Assembly: GCA_947258815.1 (NCBI GenBank)
Contig: CAMYJW010000030.1
Coordinates: 496,001 to 560,000 of the forward strand
Direction: 5' to 3'
DNA: 64,000 nt
DNA from: an uncultured Sphingomonadaceae bacterium
GTDB taxonomy: Bacteria > Pseudomonadota > Alphaproteobacteria > Sphingomonadales > Sphingomonadaceae
Below the pieces are notes generated by a model. That model had not been told where the DNA came from. It saw only the letters and a program-made list of their open reading frames with translations, and ran no database searches. The position numbers and the translations under genes were made by a program. Position 1 is the first letter of the stretch, and each line of letters opens with the position of its first letter. This document shows, in pieces, positions 1 through 8,846 of this stretch.

Positions 1-124
1 GAATGCGGTTGGCCGCGCCGTCAAGGTCTTCGAACTGGCCGCCGCGCATCGCCCAGAAAAACGCAGCCAGTCCGGCAAGGCCCATCAGCAAGGCAATCGG
101 AATGAGAAACGCAAGCACCGTCAT
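1..124 (-). CDS. ccoS: CcoS, cbb3 oxidase maturation protein (partial)
   Basis: This is the N-terminal 41 residues of a small CcoS protein; the rest lies beyond the left edge. The visible part has one hydrophobic helix (about residues 3-24) followed by WAMRGGQFEDLDG, the tryptophan- and glycine-rich block typical of CcoS. CcoS is an inner-membrane factor needed to put cofactors into subunit CcoN. The ATG overlaps the ccoI stop (ATGA), which indicates translational coupling at the end of the operon. The family is usually about 50-70 residues, so little is missing. Confidence 0.88.
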   Translation of the reverse strand, partial: MTVLAFLIPIALLMGLAGLAAFFWAMRGGQFEDLDGAANRI

Positions 125-2262
125 TGCCTGGCCTCCTTGCGCGCCGCGCCAGCAAGCCGCAGTGAATTACCGACAACAATCAACGAACTGGCAGACATCG
201 CAACAGCTGCGATCAGCGGCGTGACATAGCCAAAAATCGCCAGCGGCACCGCCAGCACATTATAGCCGATCGCCAGCACAAAATTTTCCCGCACAACGCG
301 CATCGTGCGCCGGGCCACGCCGATCGCAAGCGCCACGGGCTGCAGGTTTTCACCGACAAACACTGCATCGGCGGCCTGCTGGCTGACATCGCTGGCCCCG
401 CCCGGTGCGATGGAAACATGCGCGCCCGCCAGCGCCGGGCCATCGTTCAGCCCATCGCCCACCATCAGCACACGCTCACCCGATGCGGCCAGCCGATCAA
501 GATAGGCCAGTTTGTCTTCCGGCCGCAGATCGCCGCGTCCCTGGAGGCCCAGATCGCGCGCGACCGGGGCAACTGCGGCGCTGCGATCGCCGGACAGGAT
601 TTCGCTGCAGATCCCCTGACGATCCAGCATTGCCAATGTTTGCGCCACATCGGGGCGCAGCGGATCGGCAAACGCAATCGGATGGCGTTTGCCGCCAATC
701 ACAAGATCAACGGCCAGCCCCGCAGCCTGCGTTTGCGGACGCAGCAGTGCAACATCCACACCGGCATGATGCGCGCGCATCCCTTCACCGGGGATTTCGC
801 GCAGATCGTCAAGCGTAGCAGGCTGCGTGCCAAGTTGTGCAATTGCGCGCGCCAGCCCCCGGCTGAGCGGATGGCGGCTGCCTTGCGCCAGCGCCAGCGC
901 AATGGCTTTGCCGCTTTCGTCCAGTTCATCGGTCAGCACCGGGCGCGGCTCACCCAGCGTCAACGTGCCGGTCTTGTCAAACACGGCATGGTTCGCTTCG
1001 GCCAGCCGTTCAAGCGCGCTGCCATCCTTGATCAGCAGGCCGCGCTTCATCAGCGCGCTGGCCGCCACAACCTGCGCCGCCGGAACCGCCAGCCCCAGCG
1101 CACACGGGCAGGTGATGATCAGCACCGCAACCGCAATCAGCAACGCCTGATGCACGCCCGCCCCCGCGATCATCCACCCGGCGAACGACAGCGCGGCAAG
1201 CGAATGGACGGCAGGCGCATAGAACCGCGCGGCGCGATCAGCGATGCGGACATAGCGAGAGCGCGATTGCCCCGCCTCGTCCATCAGCCGCGCGATATCG
1301 GCAAGCACCGTATCGCCTGCAGCCGCCGTCACGCGGACCCGCACCGGATTGCCCAGATTGATCATCCCGGCATGGATTTCATCACCGCAAGACACCGCGC
1401 GCGGATCGCTTTCGCCAGTAAGCATCGAGGCGTCGATTGTGGTTCGCCCCTCGGTTATCTCGCCATCGGCGGCAAGCGCCTCACCCGCCGCGACAAGCAT
1501 CACCATCCCCGGCTCAAGCGCATCGGCGGCAAGCCAGGTTGTGCTGCCATCCGCGCCCACAACCGCCGCGCCGCGCCCGATCCGGCCCAGCAGCGCCGAA
1601 ATGCCCGAACGCGCGCGGTCCCGCATCACCGCATCAAGAACGCGCCCCGCCAGCAGGAAAAACAGCAGCATCACCGCACCATCGAAATAGGCATGCGGAC
1701 CGCTTGTGGCGGTTTCATAAAGGCTCAGCCCGGTTGCCAACAGCACGCCAATCGAGATCGGGACGTCCATATTGGTGCGGCGATAACGCAGCGCCATCGC
1801 GGCTGACGCAAAAAACGGACGGCCCGAATAGGCGATCACCGGAACCGCGATCAGCGCGGAAAGCCAGTGAAACATATCCCGGCTGATCCCTTGCGCCCCG
1901 GCCCACACGCTGACCGAAAGCAGCATGATGTTCATCATCCCGAACCCGGCCACCGCCAGAGCCCGGACAAGCCGTTTCGTTTCCGCGTCATCGCGCGCAA
2001 GCGGGTTTTCCTCTGCCCGTTCCGCCTCGAACCCCAACTTTTCAAGCGCGGCGATAATCTGATCGCTGGCCAGATCGGGCGAATGGCTGACTGCGACGCG
2101 CTTGGCCGAAAAGTTCACCCGCGCGGCGGCAACACCGGGCAGATCGTGCAGGCCACGTTCGATTTTGCCGATACAGCCCGCACAACGAATGCCGGGCACG
2201 GTAAAGCGGCTGTCAACGCACGCACCGGCGGGATTGGCAAGGATGGGTTCGGGCGCGTTCAC
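121..2262 (-). CDS. ccoI: CcoI/FixI copper-transporting P1B-type ATPase
   Basis: This 713-residue P-type ATPase exports copper across the inner membrane to feed cbb3 oxidase assembly. An N-terminal heavy-metal-associated domain carries GIRCAGC (Cys27/Cys30). The membrane CPC motif is in ITCPCALG, the phosphorylation loop is DKTGTLT, and the hinge is GDGLNDGPAL. These features place it in the CopA2/FixI branch of slow copper exporters for oxidases rather than the detoxification branch; the position between ccoH and ccoS confirms this. Its start overlaps the ccoH stop by 4 bases. Confidence 0.95.
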   Translation of the reverse strand: MNAPEPILANPAGACVDSRFTVPGIRCAGCIGKIERGLHDLPGVAAARVNFSAKRVAVSHSPDLASDQIIAALEKLGFEAERAEENPLARDDAETKRLVRALAVAGFGMMNIMLLSVSVWAGAQGISRDMFHWLSALIAVPVIAYSGRPFFASAAMALRYRRTNMDVPISIGVLLATGLSLYETATSGPHAYFDGAVMLLFFLLAGRVLDAVMRDRARSGISALLGRIGRGAAVVGADGSTTWLAADALEPGMVMLVAAGEALAADGEITEGRTTIDASMLTGESDPRAVSCGDEIHAGMINLGNPVRVRVTAAAGDTVLADIARLMDEAGQSRSRYVRIADRAARFYAPAVHSLAALSFAGWMIAGAGVHQALLIAVAVLIITCPCALGLAVPAAQVVAASALMKRGLLIKDGSALERLAEANHAVFDKTGTLTLGEPRPVLTDELDESGKAIALALAQGSRHPLSRGLARAIAQLGTQPATLDDLREIPGEGMRAHHAGVDVALLRPQTQAAGLAVDLVIGGKRHPIAFADPLRPDVAQTLAMLDRQGICSEILSGDRSAAVAPVARDLGLQGRGDLRPEDKLAYLDRLAASGERVLMVGDGLNDGPALAGAHVSIAPGGASDVSQQAADAVFVGENLQPVALAIGVARRTMRVVRENFVLAIGYNVLAVPLAIFGYVTPLIAAVAMSASSLIVVGNSLRLAGAARKEARQ

Positions 2263-2705
2263 GGCAAGGCCCGTTCGCCTTTCCAGACTTCGCCATTTGC
2301 CCGGACATGAAGCCGAACAGTCCAGCGTCCGTCATCAAGGCGCTGTTTGCTGGCATGGCGCTTGCCGCCCGTTGCATCGAATTGCAGTTCCCGATCATCG
2401 GCCAGCCCCAGCGGATGGCGGGCATGGCCGCTTACCCGCGCGCCTGCCGGAACATCGGACAGCGCAACCGTCAGCCGGCCATCGTCGCCGCGCGCCAGAT
2501 CAACGCCCCATCCCAGTTTTTCAGCGCGTTCCGCCTCTTCCAGCCAGCCGTTGAACTTCTGGCTGGCGACATAGGAATTGCGCACGGTGATGCCGCCGAA
2601 TGTTGAGCTTGCGAGCGCCGCCATGGTGAAATTCACCGCCACAACAACGCCAAATCCACCAACCAGAACGGCGGTCATATGTTTGCCGGTAAAGCGTTTC
2701 GTCAT
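2259..2705 (-). CDS. ccoH: CcoH/FixH cbb3 oxidase assembly protein
   Basis: This 148-residue protein has one N-terminal transmembrane helix (about residues 10-32) and a periplasmic FixH domain containing NSYVASQKFNGWLEEA, a recognisable FixH block. FixH/CcoH stabilises the cbb3 complex during assembly and probably works with the CcoI copper pump. The start codon overlaps the ccoG stop by 4 bases and its own stop overlaps ccoI by 4 bases, so the three are translated as a coupled unit. Confidence 0.92.
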   Translation of the reverse strand: MTKRFTGKHMTAVLVGGFGVVVAVNFTMAALASSTFGGITVRNSYVASQKFNGWLEEAERAEKLGWGVDLARGDDGRLTVALSDVPAGARVSGHARHPLGLADDRELQFDATGGKRHASKQRLDDGRWTVRLHVRANGEVWKGERALP

Positions 2706-4183
2706 TGTTCACCTCCGGGCGTCACGAAGCGGGTTTCGCTGCTGTCTGTCTCGCCCTGTTCGTCGCCGGAACGGACAACGAAACTGAAATCCTGATCCGC
2801 CGCACCCGCAGGCACCACCACATACGCACGCATCGTTGCGGTGGCATCGGCGGGAACCTTGCGCACCAGTTCACGCGCGGCTGCGGAACGCGGGATATCA
2901 TCGCTCCACATTACGGCGCCGGGCAAACCATCAAGCGAGACAGTCATCTCACGCGGGCGAGCCTCCATATTGCGCAGCTTGAGGGTGTAGGCGTTGCGCA
3001 CAGACCCGTCGCTCATCAACATATAGGGCGGATTGCGATCCTGCGCCACTGTCAGATCGGTATGGGTGCGCACACCCAGCAGGAACAACAGGCCCAGCCC
3101 GATGCCGCCCCACACCCCTGCATAAATCAGCGTGCGCGGACGCAGCACGGTTTTCAGGATCGGCGGCGCGGTGCCACCGGCTTTTTCCGTTTCGCAATCT
3201 TCCAGCGTGGCATAATCAATCAGGCCGCGTTCACGCCCGGTTTCCTTCATCACCCGGTCGCACGCATCGATACACAACGCGCAAGTGATGCAGCCGATCT
3301 GCTGGCCCTCGCGAATGTCGATCCCCGTGGGGCAGACGGCAACGCACTGATTGCAATCGATGCAGTCACCGAACGCACCGGGGTTTTTCTCCGCCTTCTT
3401 GACGCTGCCGCGCGGTTCTCCGCGCCAGTCCTTGTATGTCACGATCAGCGATTTTTCATCGAGCATCGCGGTCTGGATGCGTGGCCACGGGCACATGTAG
3501 ATGCACACCTGCTCGCGCATGAAGCCGCCCAGAACGAAAGTCGTCGCGGTAAGAACGCCAACCGTTGCATAAGCCACAAACGGCGCATCGCCTGTAAAGA
3601 AATCGCGAAACAGCGTGGGCGCATCGGCGAAATAGAGGATCCACGCGCCGCCCGTAACCACGCTGATGGCCAGATAGATCGCCCATTTGAACAGCCGCCG
3701 CGCGATTTTTGAAGCGCCCCACGGCGCCTTGTGCAGCCGAGCACGGGCATTGCGATCGCCATCGACCAGCCGGTCAACATGCTGGAACAGATCGGTCCAG
3801 ACAGTTTGCGGACACGAATAGCCGCACCACGCCCGCCCCACCGCACTTGTCACCAGAAACAGGCCAATGCCCGCCATGATCAGCAGGCCGGCCACGAAAT
3901 AAAATTCGTGCGGCCAGATTTCGATGCCGAACATGTAAAACCGGCGATTGGCCAGATCGACGAGAACCGCCTGATCGGGCGCAAACGGTCCGCGATCCCA
4001 GCGCAGCCATGGCGTCACATAATAAACCGCCAGAGTGATCGCCATGATCGCCCATTTCAGCCGCCTGAAAGGCCCGTCGATCCGGCGGTTAAACACCGGC
4101 TCGCGCTTTGCATAAAGCTGCAGGGGCTGATCGGTTATGTCACCGCCCGGTTCCTGCCCCGGAATTTTTTCAGGGTTGTTCAT
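2702..4183 (-). CDS. ccoG: CcoG/FixG, membrane polyferredoxin for cbb3 assembly
   Basis: This 493-residue membrane ferredoxin has cysteine motifs CGYSCPQTVW and CIYMCPWPRI in the membrane half, then two 4Fe-4S motifs in the soluble part (CIDCNQCVAVCP and CITCALCIDACD). The C-terminal periplasmic domain has an immunoglobulin-like FixG fold. CcoG is thought to reduce Cu(II) for insertion into the oxidase. The ATG at 4183 is chosen because the encoded MNNPEKIPG start overlaps ccoP by only 14 bases; the frame stays open further upstream inside ccoP, which is unlikely to be used. Confidence 0.94.
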   Translation of the reverse strand: MNNPEKIPGQEPGGDITDQPLQLYAKREPVFNRRIDGPFRRLKWAIMAITLAVYYVTPWLRWDRGPFAPDQAVLVDLANRRFYMFGIEIWPHEFYFVAGLLIMAGIGLFLVTSAVGRAWCGYSCPQTVWTDLFQHVDRLVDGDRNARARLHKAPWGASKIARRLFKWAIYLAISVVTGGAWILYFADAPTLFRDFFTGDAPFVAYATVGVLTATTFVLGGFMREQVCIYMCPWPRIQTAMLDEKSLIVTYKDWRGEPRGSVKKAEKNPGAFGDCIDCNQCVAVCPTGIDIREGQQIGCITCALCIDACDRVMKETGRERGLIDYATLEDCETEKAGGTAPPILKTVLRPRTLIYAGVWGGIGLGLLFLLGVRTHTDLTVAQDRNPPYMLMSDGSVRNAYTLKLRNMEARPREMTVSLDGLPGAVMWSDDIPRSAAARELVRKVPADATATMRAYVVVPAGAADQDFSFVVRSGDEQGETDSSETRFVTPGGEQ

Positions 4184-5099
4184 CGGCTGCTTCCACCAGA
4201 GCGGCTTCGGCAAATTCCTCGCCGCCGCCAAGCGAATGGACATAGGCCGAAAGCATCCTGATTGTTACCGGATCAAGCCTGTCGCCCCATGCGGGCATAA
4301 CGCCCTGGCTGGGATCGTGAATCTGGCTGCGCACCGCCGCGCGGCTGCTGCCATAAAGCCAGATCGCATCGGCCAGGTTCGGCCCGCCGAAATCGCGCAT
4401 CCCGCTGCCATCCGCGCCGTGGCAAAGCGCGCACTGCGCTTCAAATGTTGCAGCGCCGCGCGTGGACGCCGCGCTCTGCTTTTCGCGGCCTGACAATGTC
4501 AGCACGAAGCTTGTGAGATCGTCAATTTCGGCGGCGGAAAGCAGGCCATCGCGCCCGAATGCGGGCATCATGGAATTGCGCGTTTGGGCATCGCCGGGAT
4601 GGCGCACGCCATGAACGATCGTATATTCAATGGCGGCAAGATCGCCACCCCACAGCCAGTCATCATCGTTGAGGTTGGGATAGCCGGGGCTGCCCGCAGC
4701 GCCCGCGCCGTGGCACTGCACGCAGTTCACCTTGAAAGCCGCTGCCCCGCCCGCGATTGCGCTGCGCATGCGTTCCGGGTCTTTTGCAAGCTGTTCGATC
4801 GGCACTTGGGAAAGCGCCGCCAGAACAGGTGCCTTGCGTTCGTTTTCAGCGGAGATCTCGTCCGCCAGCTGGCCACGGCTGCTCCAGCCCCAGACCCCTT
4901 CGGTGCCTTTGCTCAGCAGCGGGATCGCCGGATAGACAATCATATAGCCAATTGAAAACACGATGCAGGCATAGAACGTCCACAACCACCAACGCGGCAG
5001 CGGCGTGTTCAGCTCCTCGATCCCGTCCCATTCATGGCCGACGGTTTCGGTGCTGGTGGCTTCATCCCACCTTTTCCCATCCGGGCGCTTATTCGCCAT
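4170..5099 (-). CDS. ccoP: CcoP, dihaem cytochrome c subunit of cbb3 oxidase
   Basis: This 309-residue subunit accepts electrons from the cytochrome bc1 complex or a small cytochrome c. One transmembrane helix (about 38-60) anchors it. Two periplasmic haem c sites are visible: CVQCH at 126-130 and CALCH at 223-227, each with a downstream methionine ligand candidate. The ATG at 5099 is preferred over one 9 bases upstream because an AAGGA ribosome-binding site sits 8 bases before it. The start lies within the end of ccoQ. Confidence 0.95.
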   Translation of the reverse strand: MANKRPDGKRWDEATSTETVGHEWDGIEELNTPLPRWWLWTFYACIVFSIGYMIVYPAIPLLSKGTEGVWGWSSRGQLADEISAENERKAPVLAALSQVPIEQLAKDPERMRSAIAGGAAAFKVNCVQCHGAGAAGSPGYPNLNDDDWLWGGDLAAIEYTIVHGVRHPGDAQTRNSMMPAFGRDGLLSAAEIDDLTSFVLTLSGREKQSAASTRGAATFEAQCALCHGADGSGMRDFGGPNLADAIWLYGSSRAAVRSQIHDPSQGVMPAWGDRLDPVTIRMLSAYVHSLGGGEEFAEAALVEAADEQP

Positions 5100-5256
5100 C
5101 GTTCTCATCCTTGAAAATCATGGTTGCCGCATCGTGATTGCGCTTTTGCGCGCCGGGCCGGAACGGCCACAGCGCCAGCACCAGAAATGTGATCAGCATC
5201 GCCAGCAGACCCCAGCTATCGGCAAGCTGGCGCAACATCTCGTATGTCGAATGCAT
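5089..5256 (-). CDS. ccoQ: CcoQ, small membrane subunit of cbb3 oxidase
   Basis: This 55-residue protein starts MHSTYEMLRQLADSWG, has a single membrane helix (about residues 16-31) ending in LALWPFRPG, then a charged cytoplasmic tail. The WPFR(P) boundary after the helix is typical of CcoQ/FixQ, which stabilises the CcoNOP core. It lies between ccoO and ccoP exactly as in other ccoNOQP operons. The last 11 bases overlap the ccoP start. Confidence 0.92.
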   Translation of the reverse strand: MHSTYEMLRQLADSWGLLAMLITFLVLALWPFRPGAQKRNHDAATMIFKDENDGE

Positions 5257-5258
5257 GT

Positions 5259-6008
5259 TCACCGCCCCTTCTGCGTCGCCAGCTCTTCCTGAGCCGCGGC
5301 ATCGTTGACGTTGACCAGCGTGCCCAGCATCTGGAGATAGGCGACCAGCGCATCCATCTCGGTCAGCCGTTTGGGCTTGCCATCGTAATCGCGGATCTGC
5401 GCCTTGGGATAACGCTCTGCCATATCGTCGGCATCGGCTTCGGGATTGGCCTGCGCCTTCAGATCATCTTCCGCGCGTTCGATATCGCGATCGGTATAGG
5501 GCACGCCAACCCGGCGCAGCGCCGTCAGCCGCGCTGCCGGATCGCCCACTTCCAGATCGCGCTCTGCCAGGAAGGCATAGCCGGGCATGATGCTTTCCGG
5601 CACGACCGAGCGCGGATCGATCATGTGCTGCACATGCCATTCATCCGAATAGCGCCCGCCCACGCGCGCCAGATCCGGCCCGGTGCGCTTGGAACCCCAC
5701 TGGAAGGGATGATCGTACATCGATTCCGCAGCCAGGCTGTAATGCCCATAGCGTTCCACTTCATCGCGGAACGGGCGGATCATCTGGCTGTGGCAGGTGT
5801 AGCATCCCTCGCGAACGTAGATATCGCGGCCCGCCTGCTCCAGCGGGGTGTAGGGGCGCACGCCTTCCACTTTCTCGATCGTGTTGTCGATCCAGAAAAG
5901 CGGCGCGATTTCAACGATGCCGCCGATAGCGACGACAACGAATGCAGCAACGCTCAGGAGCGTTACGTTACGCTCAAGTTTCTTGTGCCGTTCTGTCAGA
6001 TTGCTCAT
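5259..6008 (-). CDS. ccoO: CcoO, monohaem cytochrome c subunit of cbb3 oxidase
   Basis: This 249-residue subunit is anchored by one N-terminal helix (about residues 15-37) and carries one haem c site, CYTCH (Cys69, Cys72, His73), followed by SQMIRPF, a family signature. It relays electrons from CcoP to the CcoN active site. It lies 11 bases after ccoN and 2 bases before ccoQ, so the four structural genes form one transcript. Confidence 0.96.
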   Translation of the reverse strand: MSNLTERHKKLERNVTLLSVAAFVVVAIGGIVEIAPLFWIDNTIEKVEGVRPYTPLEQAGRDIYVREGCYTCHSQMIRPFRDEVERYGHYSLAAESMYDHPFQWGSKRTGPDLARVGGRYSDEWHVQHMIDPRSVVPESIMPGYAFLAERDLEVGDPAARLTALRRVGVPYTDRDIERAEDDLKAQANPEADADDMAERYPKAQIRDYDGKPKRLTEMDALVAYLQMLGTLVNVNDAAAQEELATQKGR

Positions 6009-6019
6009 CGTTCGGTTTC

Positions 6020-7675
6020 CTATTCGGCCGGGGCAACAAGCGGACGATCGGCGTCCGCGTCATATGATGCATCGTTCATCGGCGCTTCTTCGCGCAGTTT
6101 TCCGGCGATCGTCTGCCAGACGTTGATGACAAGGACGACGGCACCGGCCAGATAAAGCAGCCCGCCAAATGCCCGCATCAGGAACATCGGGTGCAGCGCG
6201 GCCACGGTATCGACGAAGCTGTTCACCAGATATCCGTCGGCGCCATATTCGCGCCACATCAGGCCCTGCGTGATCCCGGCGACCCACATCGAAGCCGCGT
6301 AGAAAACGATGCCCAGCGTGGAGAGCCAGAAATGCCAGTTGACCATGCGCAGCGAATAAAGCCGCTCACGCCCCCACAAACGCGGCACCAGAAAGTAGAT
6401 CGCGGAGAACGTGATCATACCGTTCCAGCCCAGCGCGCCGGAATGGACGTGGCCGATGGTCCAGTCTGTATAGTGCGACAGGCTGTTGACGCTCTTGATA
6501 GACATCATCGGGCCTTCGAACGTGCTCATTCCGTAGAACGCGAGCGACATCACCATCATGCGGATGATCGGATCGGTGCGGACTTTGTCCCACGCGCCGT
6601 TCAGCGTCATCAGGCCGTTTATCATGCCGCCCCAGCTGGGCATCCACAGCATGATCGAAAACACCATGCCAAGCGTCTGCGCCCAGTCTGGCAGCGCGGT
6701 ATAATGCAGGTGATGCGGACCGGCCCAGATATAAAGGAAGATCAGCGACCAGAAGTGAATGATCGACAGGCGATAGCTGTAAACCGGACGCTCTGCCTGT
6801 TTGGGAACGAAGTAATACATCATCCCCAGGAAACCTGCCGTCAGGAAAAAGCCCACAGCATTATGGCCATACCACCACTGCACCAGTGCGCCCTGCACCC
6901 CGGCCCACAGCGGATAGCTTTTGGAGCCGAACACGCTGGCGGGTATGTCCATGTTGTTCACCACATGCAGCATCGCCACGGTGATGATGAATGACAGGAA
7001 GAACCAGTTGGCCACATAGATATGCGGCTCGCTGCGTTTCAGGATCGTACCGACATAGACGACCAGATACGCCACCCAGACAATCGTCAGCCACAAATCG
7101 ACATACCATTCCGGCTCGGCATATTCCTTCGACTGGGTGATGCCCAGCAGATAGCCGGTCGCCGCCAGCACGATGAACATCTGGTAGCCCCAGAACACGA
7201 ACCGGGCGAGCCCCGGAAACGCAAGCCGCGCGCGGCAGGTGCGCTGTACGATATAAAAGCTGGTCGCGATCAGCGCATTGCCGCCGAACGCAAAGATCAC
7301 AGCAGAGGTGTGCAGCGGACGCAGGCGTCCGAACGTCGTCCATTCCAGATCGAGATTGAGCAGCGGAAAGGCCAGCTGCAAGGCGATAAACAGCCCCGCC
7401 GCAAATCCGGCCATGCCCCAGAAAATGGTGGCGATGATGCCCCAGCGAATGGGATCGTCATCATAGCGGCCGGGATCGGCGGGCTTGCGCAGAATGCCAT
7501 CCGCGATCGCGCCATAATCCGTAGAACTGAGGCTGACCCACAGCCCGACAAGCGCAGCAATCGCCACGATCGACATGTGAATGGCAAAACCGCCATCCGC
7601 CGCCATCGCAATGGCCACAACCGCAACAAAGAGCACAGCAAGCCATATTCCGGCTCGCGCAAGTACCGATTCCAT
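6020..7675 (-). CDS. ccoN: CcoN, catalytic haem-copper subunit of cbb3 oxidase
   Basis: This 551-residue protein has about twelve membrane helices and belongs to the C-family of haem-copper oxidases; it reduces oxygen to water with high affinity and pumps protons. Recognisable features include the [11 protein letters not shown] segment (Cu-B ligand region), [14 protein letters not shown] and [11 protein letters not shown]. The ATG at 7675 is chosen because GGGGAGAAG lies just upstream; the frame remains open 17 codons earlier but without a comparable site. It is the first gene of the cco operon, and an FNR/FixK palindrome lies 76 bases upstream. Confidence 0.96.
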   Translation of the reverse strand: MESVLARAGIWLAVLFVAVVAIAMAADGGFAIHMSIVAIAALVGLWVSLSSTDYGAIADGILRKPADPGRYDDDPIRWGIIATIFWGMAGFAAGLFIALQLAFPLLNLDLEWTTFGRLRPLHTSAVIFAFGGNALIATSFYIVQRTCRARLAFPGLARFVFWGYQMFIVLAATGYLLGITQSKEYAEPEWYVDLWLTIVWVAYLVVYVGTILKRSEPHIYVANWFFLSFIITVAMLHVVNNMDIPASVFGSKSYPLWAGVQGALVQWWYGHNAVGFFLTAGFLGMMYYFVPKQAERPVYSYRLSIIHFWSLIFLYIWAGPHHLHYTALPDWAQTLGMVFSIMLWMPSWGGMINGLMTLNGAWDKVRTDPIIRMMVMSLAFYGMSTFEGPMMSIKSVNSLSHYTDWTIGHVHSGALGWNGMITFSAIYFLVPRLWGRERLYSLRMVNWHFWLSTLGIVFYAASMWVAGITQGLMWREYGADGYLVNSFVDTVAALHPMFLMRAFGGLLYLAGAVVLVINVWQTIAGKLREEAPMNDASYDADADRPLVAPAE

Positions 7676-7750
7676 GAGCTTCTCCCCAAATATGGAAGCT
7701 GGTTTTCGTAATGTTTGAAAACACACTGGCAGCGGTTCTGCATCGCAACA

Positions 7751-7764
7751 TTGACGGCGATCAA
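7751..7764. promoter_or_regulatory. FNR/FixK box upstream of ccoN
   Basis: TTGACGGCGATCAA is a perfect TTGA-N6-TCAA palindrome, the binding site of FNR/FixK-family oxygen regulators. Its centre lies 82 bases before the ccoN start. A site centred near -41.5 would place the transcript start at about 7716, a class II activation arrangement. Low-oxygen induction of ccoN is well known in Alphaproteobacteria; its use here is inferred. Confidence 0.8.
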
Positions 7765-7806
7765 TTCACCGGGGTTTACGACAATTTTTCGCAATTTTTC
7801 GCAGAT

Positions 7807-7820
7807 TTGCGCCAGATCAA
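7807..7820. promoter_or_regulatory. Imperfect FNR-like box upstream of ompW
   Basis: TTGCGCCAGATCAA matches TTGAT-N4-ATCAA with two mismatches, both in the left half-site. Its centre is about 99 bases before the ompW start, on the opposite side of the divergent region from the ccoN box. OmpW genes are FNR-activated in several proteobacteria, which makes the match plausible, though it is weaker than the ccoN site. Confidence 0.5.
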
Positions 7821-7912
7821 TTCAATCGCACCACAAGCGGGAGGACAATGCTGCATTGCCGCTCATTGAGTGATCCGCGTGGTGCGGAAACAGCGGCATT
7901 GGATGAGGGAAA

Positions 7913-8587
7913 ATGCGCAAACTGACATTCCTGGCGGCCCTGGCGGCCGCAACCGCGATTTCCAGCCCGGCAATGGCCGGAAGTGCAGATGGCAAGCTGC
8001 AGGTCAAGCTGCTGGGAACCGGAGTCCTGCCCGACGGCGAGATAACCGAATTCTACACCGATCTGGTGGGTCTGCCCGCAGACACGCAAACCAAAGCCAA
8101 CGATAATGTCGTGCCAACCGTGGCAATCGAGTATTTCTTTTCGCCGAACTTCTCGATCGAAACGATCTGCTGCGTCACCCAGCATGACGTGGACGGCACC
8201 ACTGGCCTTCCCGGCGCGGAACTGGTTTCGAACGCCCGGATCATTCCCGCGACGTTCACCGCGAAGTATCACCTGACCACGGGCGGACCGTTCAAGCCCT
8301 ATGTCGGTGCGGGGCCGACGTATTTCATTGTGTTCGATGAAAAGCCCGGCGCCGCCGCGGTAGGCCTTGGCGCGGATGATCTGAAAATGTCGAGCGAACT
8401 GGGCTTCGCCTTGCAGGCGGGCGCCGATTTTGCGCTTGGTGAAAACGGTTTCGGCATCAGCATCGATGCCAAGAAGTATTTCGTCGATACCAAGGCGCGC
8501 TGGTTTGCAGGCGGCACCGAAGTGATCGCCACCAAGCACAAGCTTGATCCCTGGGTGCTGAGCGCTGGCGTAAGCTATCGCTTCTGA
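7913..8587 (+). CDS. ompW: OmpW-family outer membrane beta-barrel protein
   Basis: This 224-residue protein has an N-terminal signal peptide (cleavage likely after the AMA near residue 22) and the OmpW pattern: TAKYHLTTGGPFKPYVGAGP in the middle, DAKKYF near the C-terminal third and a terminal aromatic residue in SAGVSYRF, needed for barrel insertion. OmpW is an eight-stranded barrel with a hydrophobic channel that passes small apolar molecules. It diverges from ccoN and shares its FNR-box region, consistent with joint low-oxygen control. An uncommon cysteine pair, ICC, follows NFSIET. Confidence 0.88.
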   Translation: MRKLTFLAALAAATAISSPAMAGSADGKLQVKLLGTGVLPDGEITEFYTDLVGLPADTQTKANDNVVPTVAIEYFFSPNFSIETICCVTQHDVDGTTGLPGAELVSNARIIPATFTAKYHLTTGGPFKPYVGAGPTYFIVFDEKPGAAAVGLGADDLKMSSELGFALQAGADFALGENGFGISIDAKKYFVDTKARWFAGGTEVIATKHKLDPWVLSAGVSYRF

Positions 8588-8629
8588 TCATCGGGCGGCC
8601 AGACCGCACCGAACAGGAACAGAAAAAGG

Positions 8630-8660
8630 AAAAGGGGGGCATCGCGCTCCCCCTTTTTTG
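8630..8660 (+). terminator. Rho-independent terminator after ompW
   Basis: An A4G6 run pairs with C5T6 around a short loop, giving a GC stem followed on the plus strand by TTTTTTG. It lies 43 bases after the ompW stop. Because the stem is flanked by A and T runs it could act in both directions. Confidence 0.8.
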
Positions 8661-8681
8661 TCGTGCGGCCGGACAGCAGAC

Positions 8682-8717
8682 AAAAAAGGGGCGGCTGCTC
8701 ACGAGGTTCAGCCGCCC
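8682..8717 (-). terminator. Rho-independent terminator, minus strand
   Basis: GGGCGGCTG and CAGCCGCCC form a perfect 9-bp stem around an 11-base loop, followed on the minus strand by C and TTTTTT. It could end transcripts of the quinoprotein dehydrogenase gene, whose stop lies 130 bases upstream, or a short transcript starting near the FNR box at 8804-8817. Confidence 0.8.
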
Positions 8718-8803
8718 TTAGTGGGGAGAAGCGGCATAAGCGCGTGGACAATGCCAGCGCTCAATCCGCATCGTTACATATCCATCGATTGCATCGCCAA
8801 ACA

Positions 8804-8817
8804 TTGATGCGCGTCAA
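8804..8817. promoter_or_regulatory. Near-perfect FNR/FixK box in a gene-free stretch
   Basis: TTGATGCGCGTCAA fits TTGA-N6-TCAA exactly. It lies between the 3' ends of ompW and the quinoprotein dehydrogenase, not before an annotated gene. About 30 bases downstream on the minus strand is TATGTA, a weak -10 candidate, and about 90 bases further is a strong minus-strand terminator. The arrangement suggests a small RNA promoter. The rest of 8588-8846 holds two hairpins and no convincing reading frame. Confidence 0.55.
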
Positions 8818-8846
8818 ATCGCACCACGCGGCAACCCCTTCATTTC

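Noticed and set aside
418..1806. A 462-residue open frame on the plus strand opposite ccoI
   Set aside because: ccoI is certain on the other strand. The translation is rich in Arg, His and Gln with no domain, as expected of the antisense frame of a GC-rich gene.
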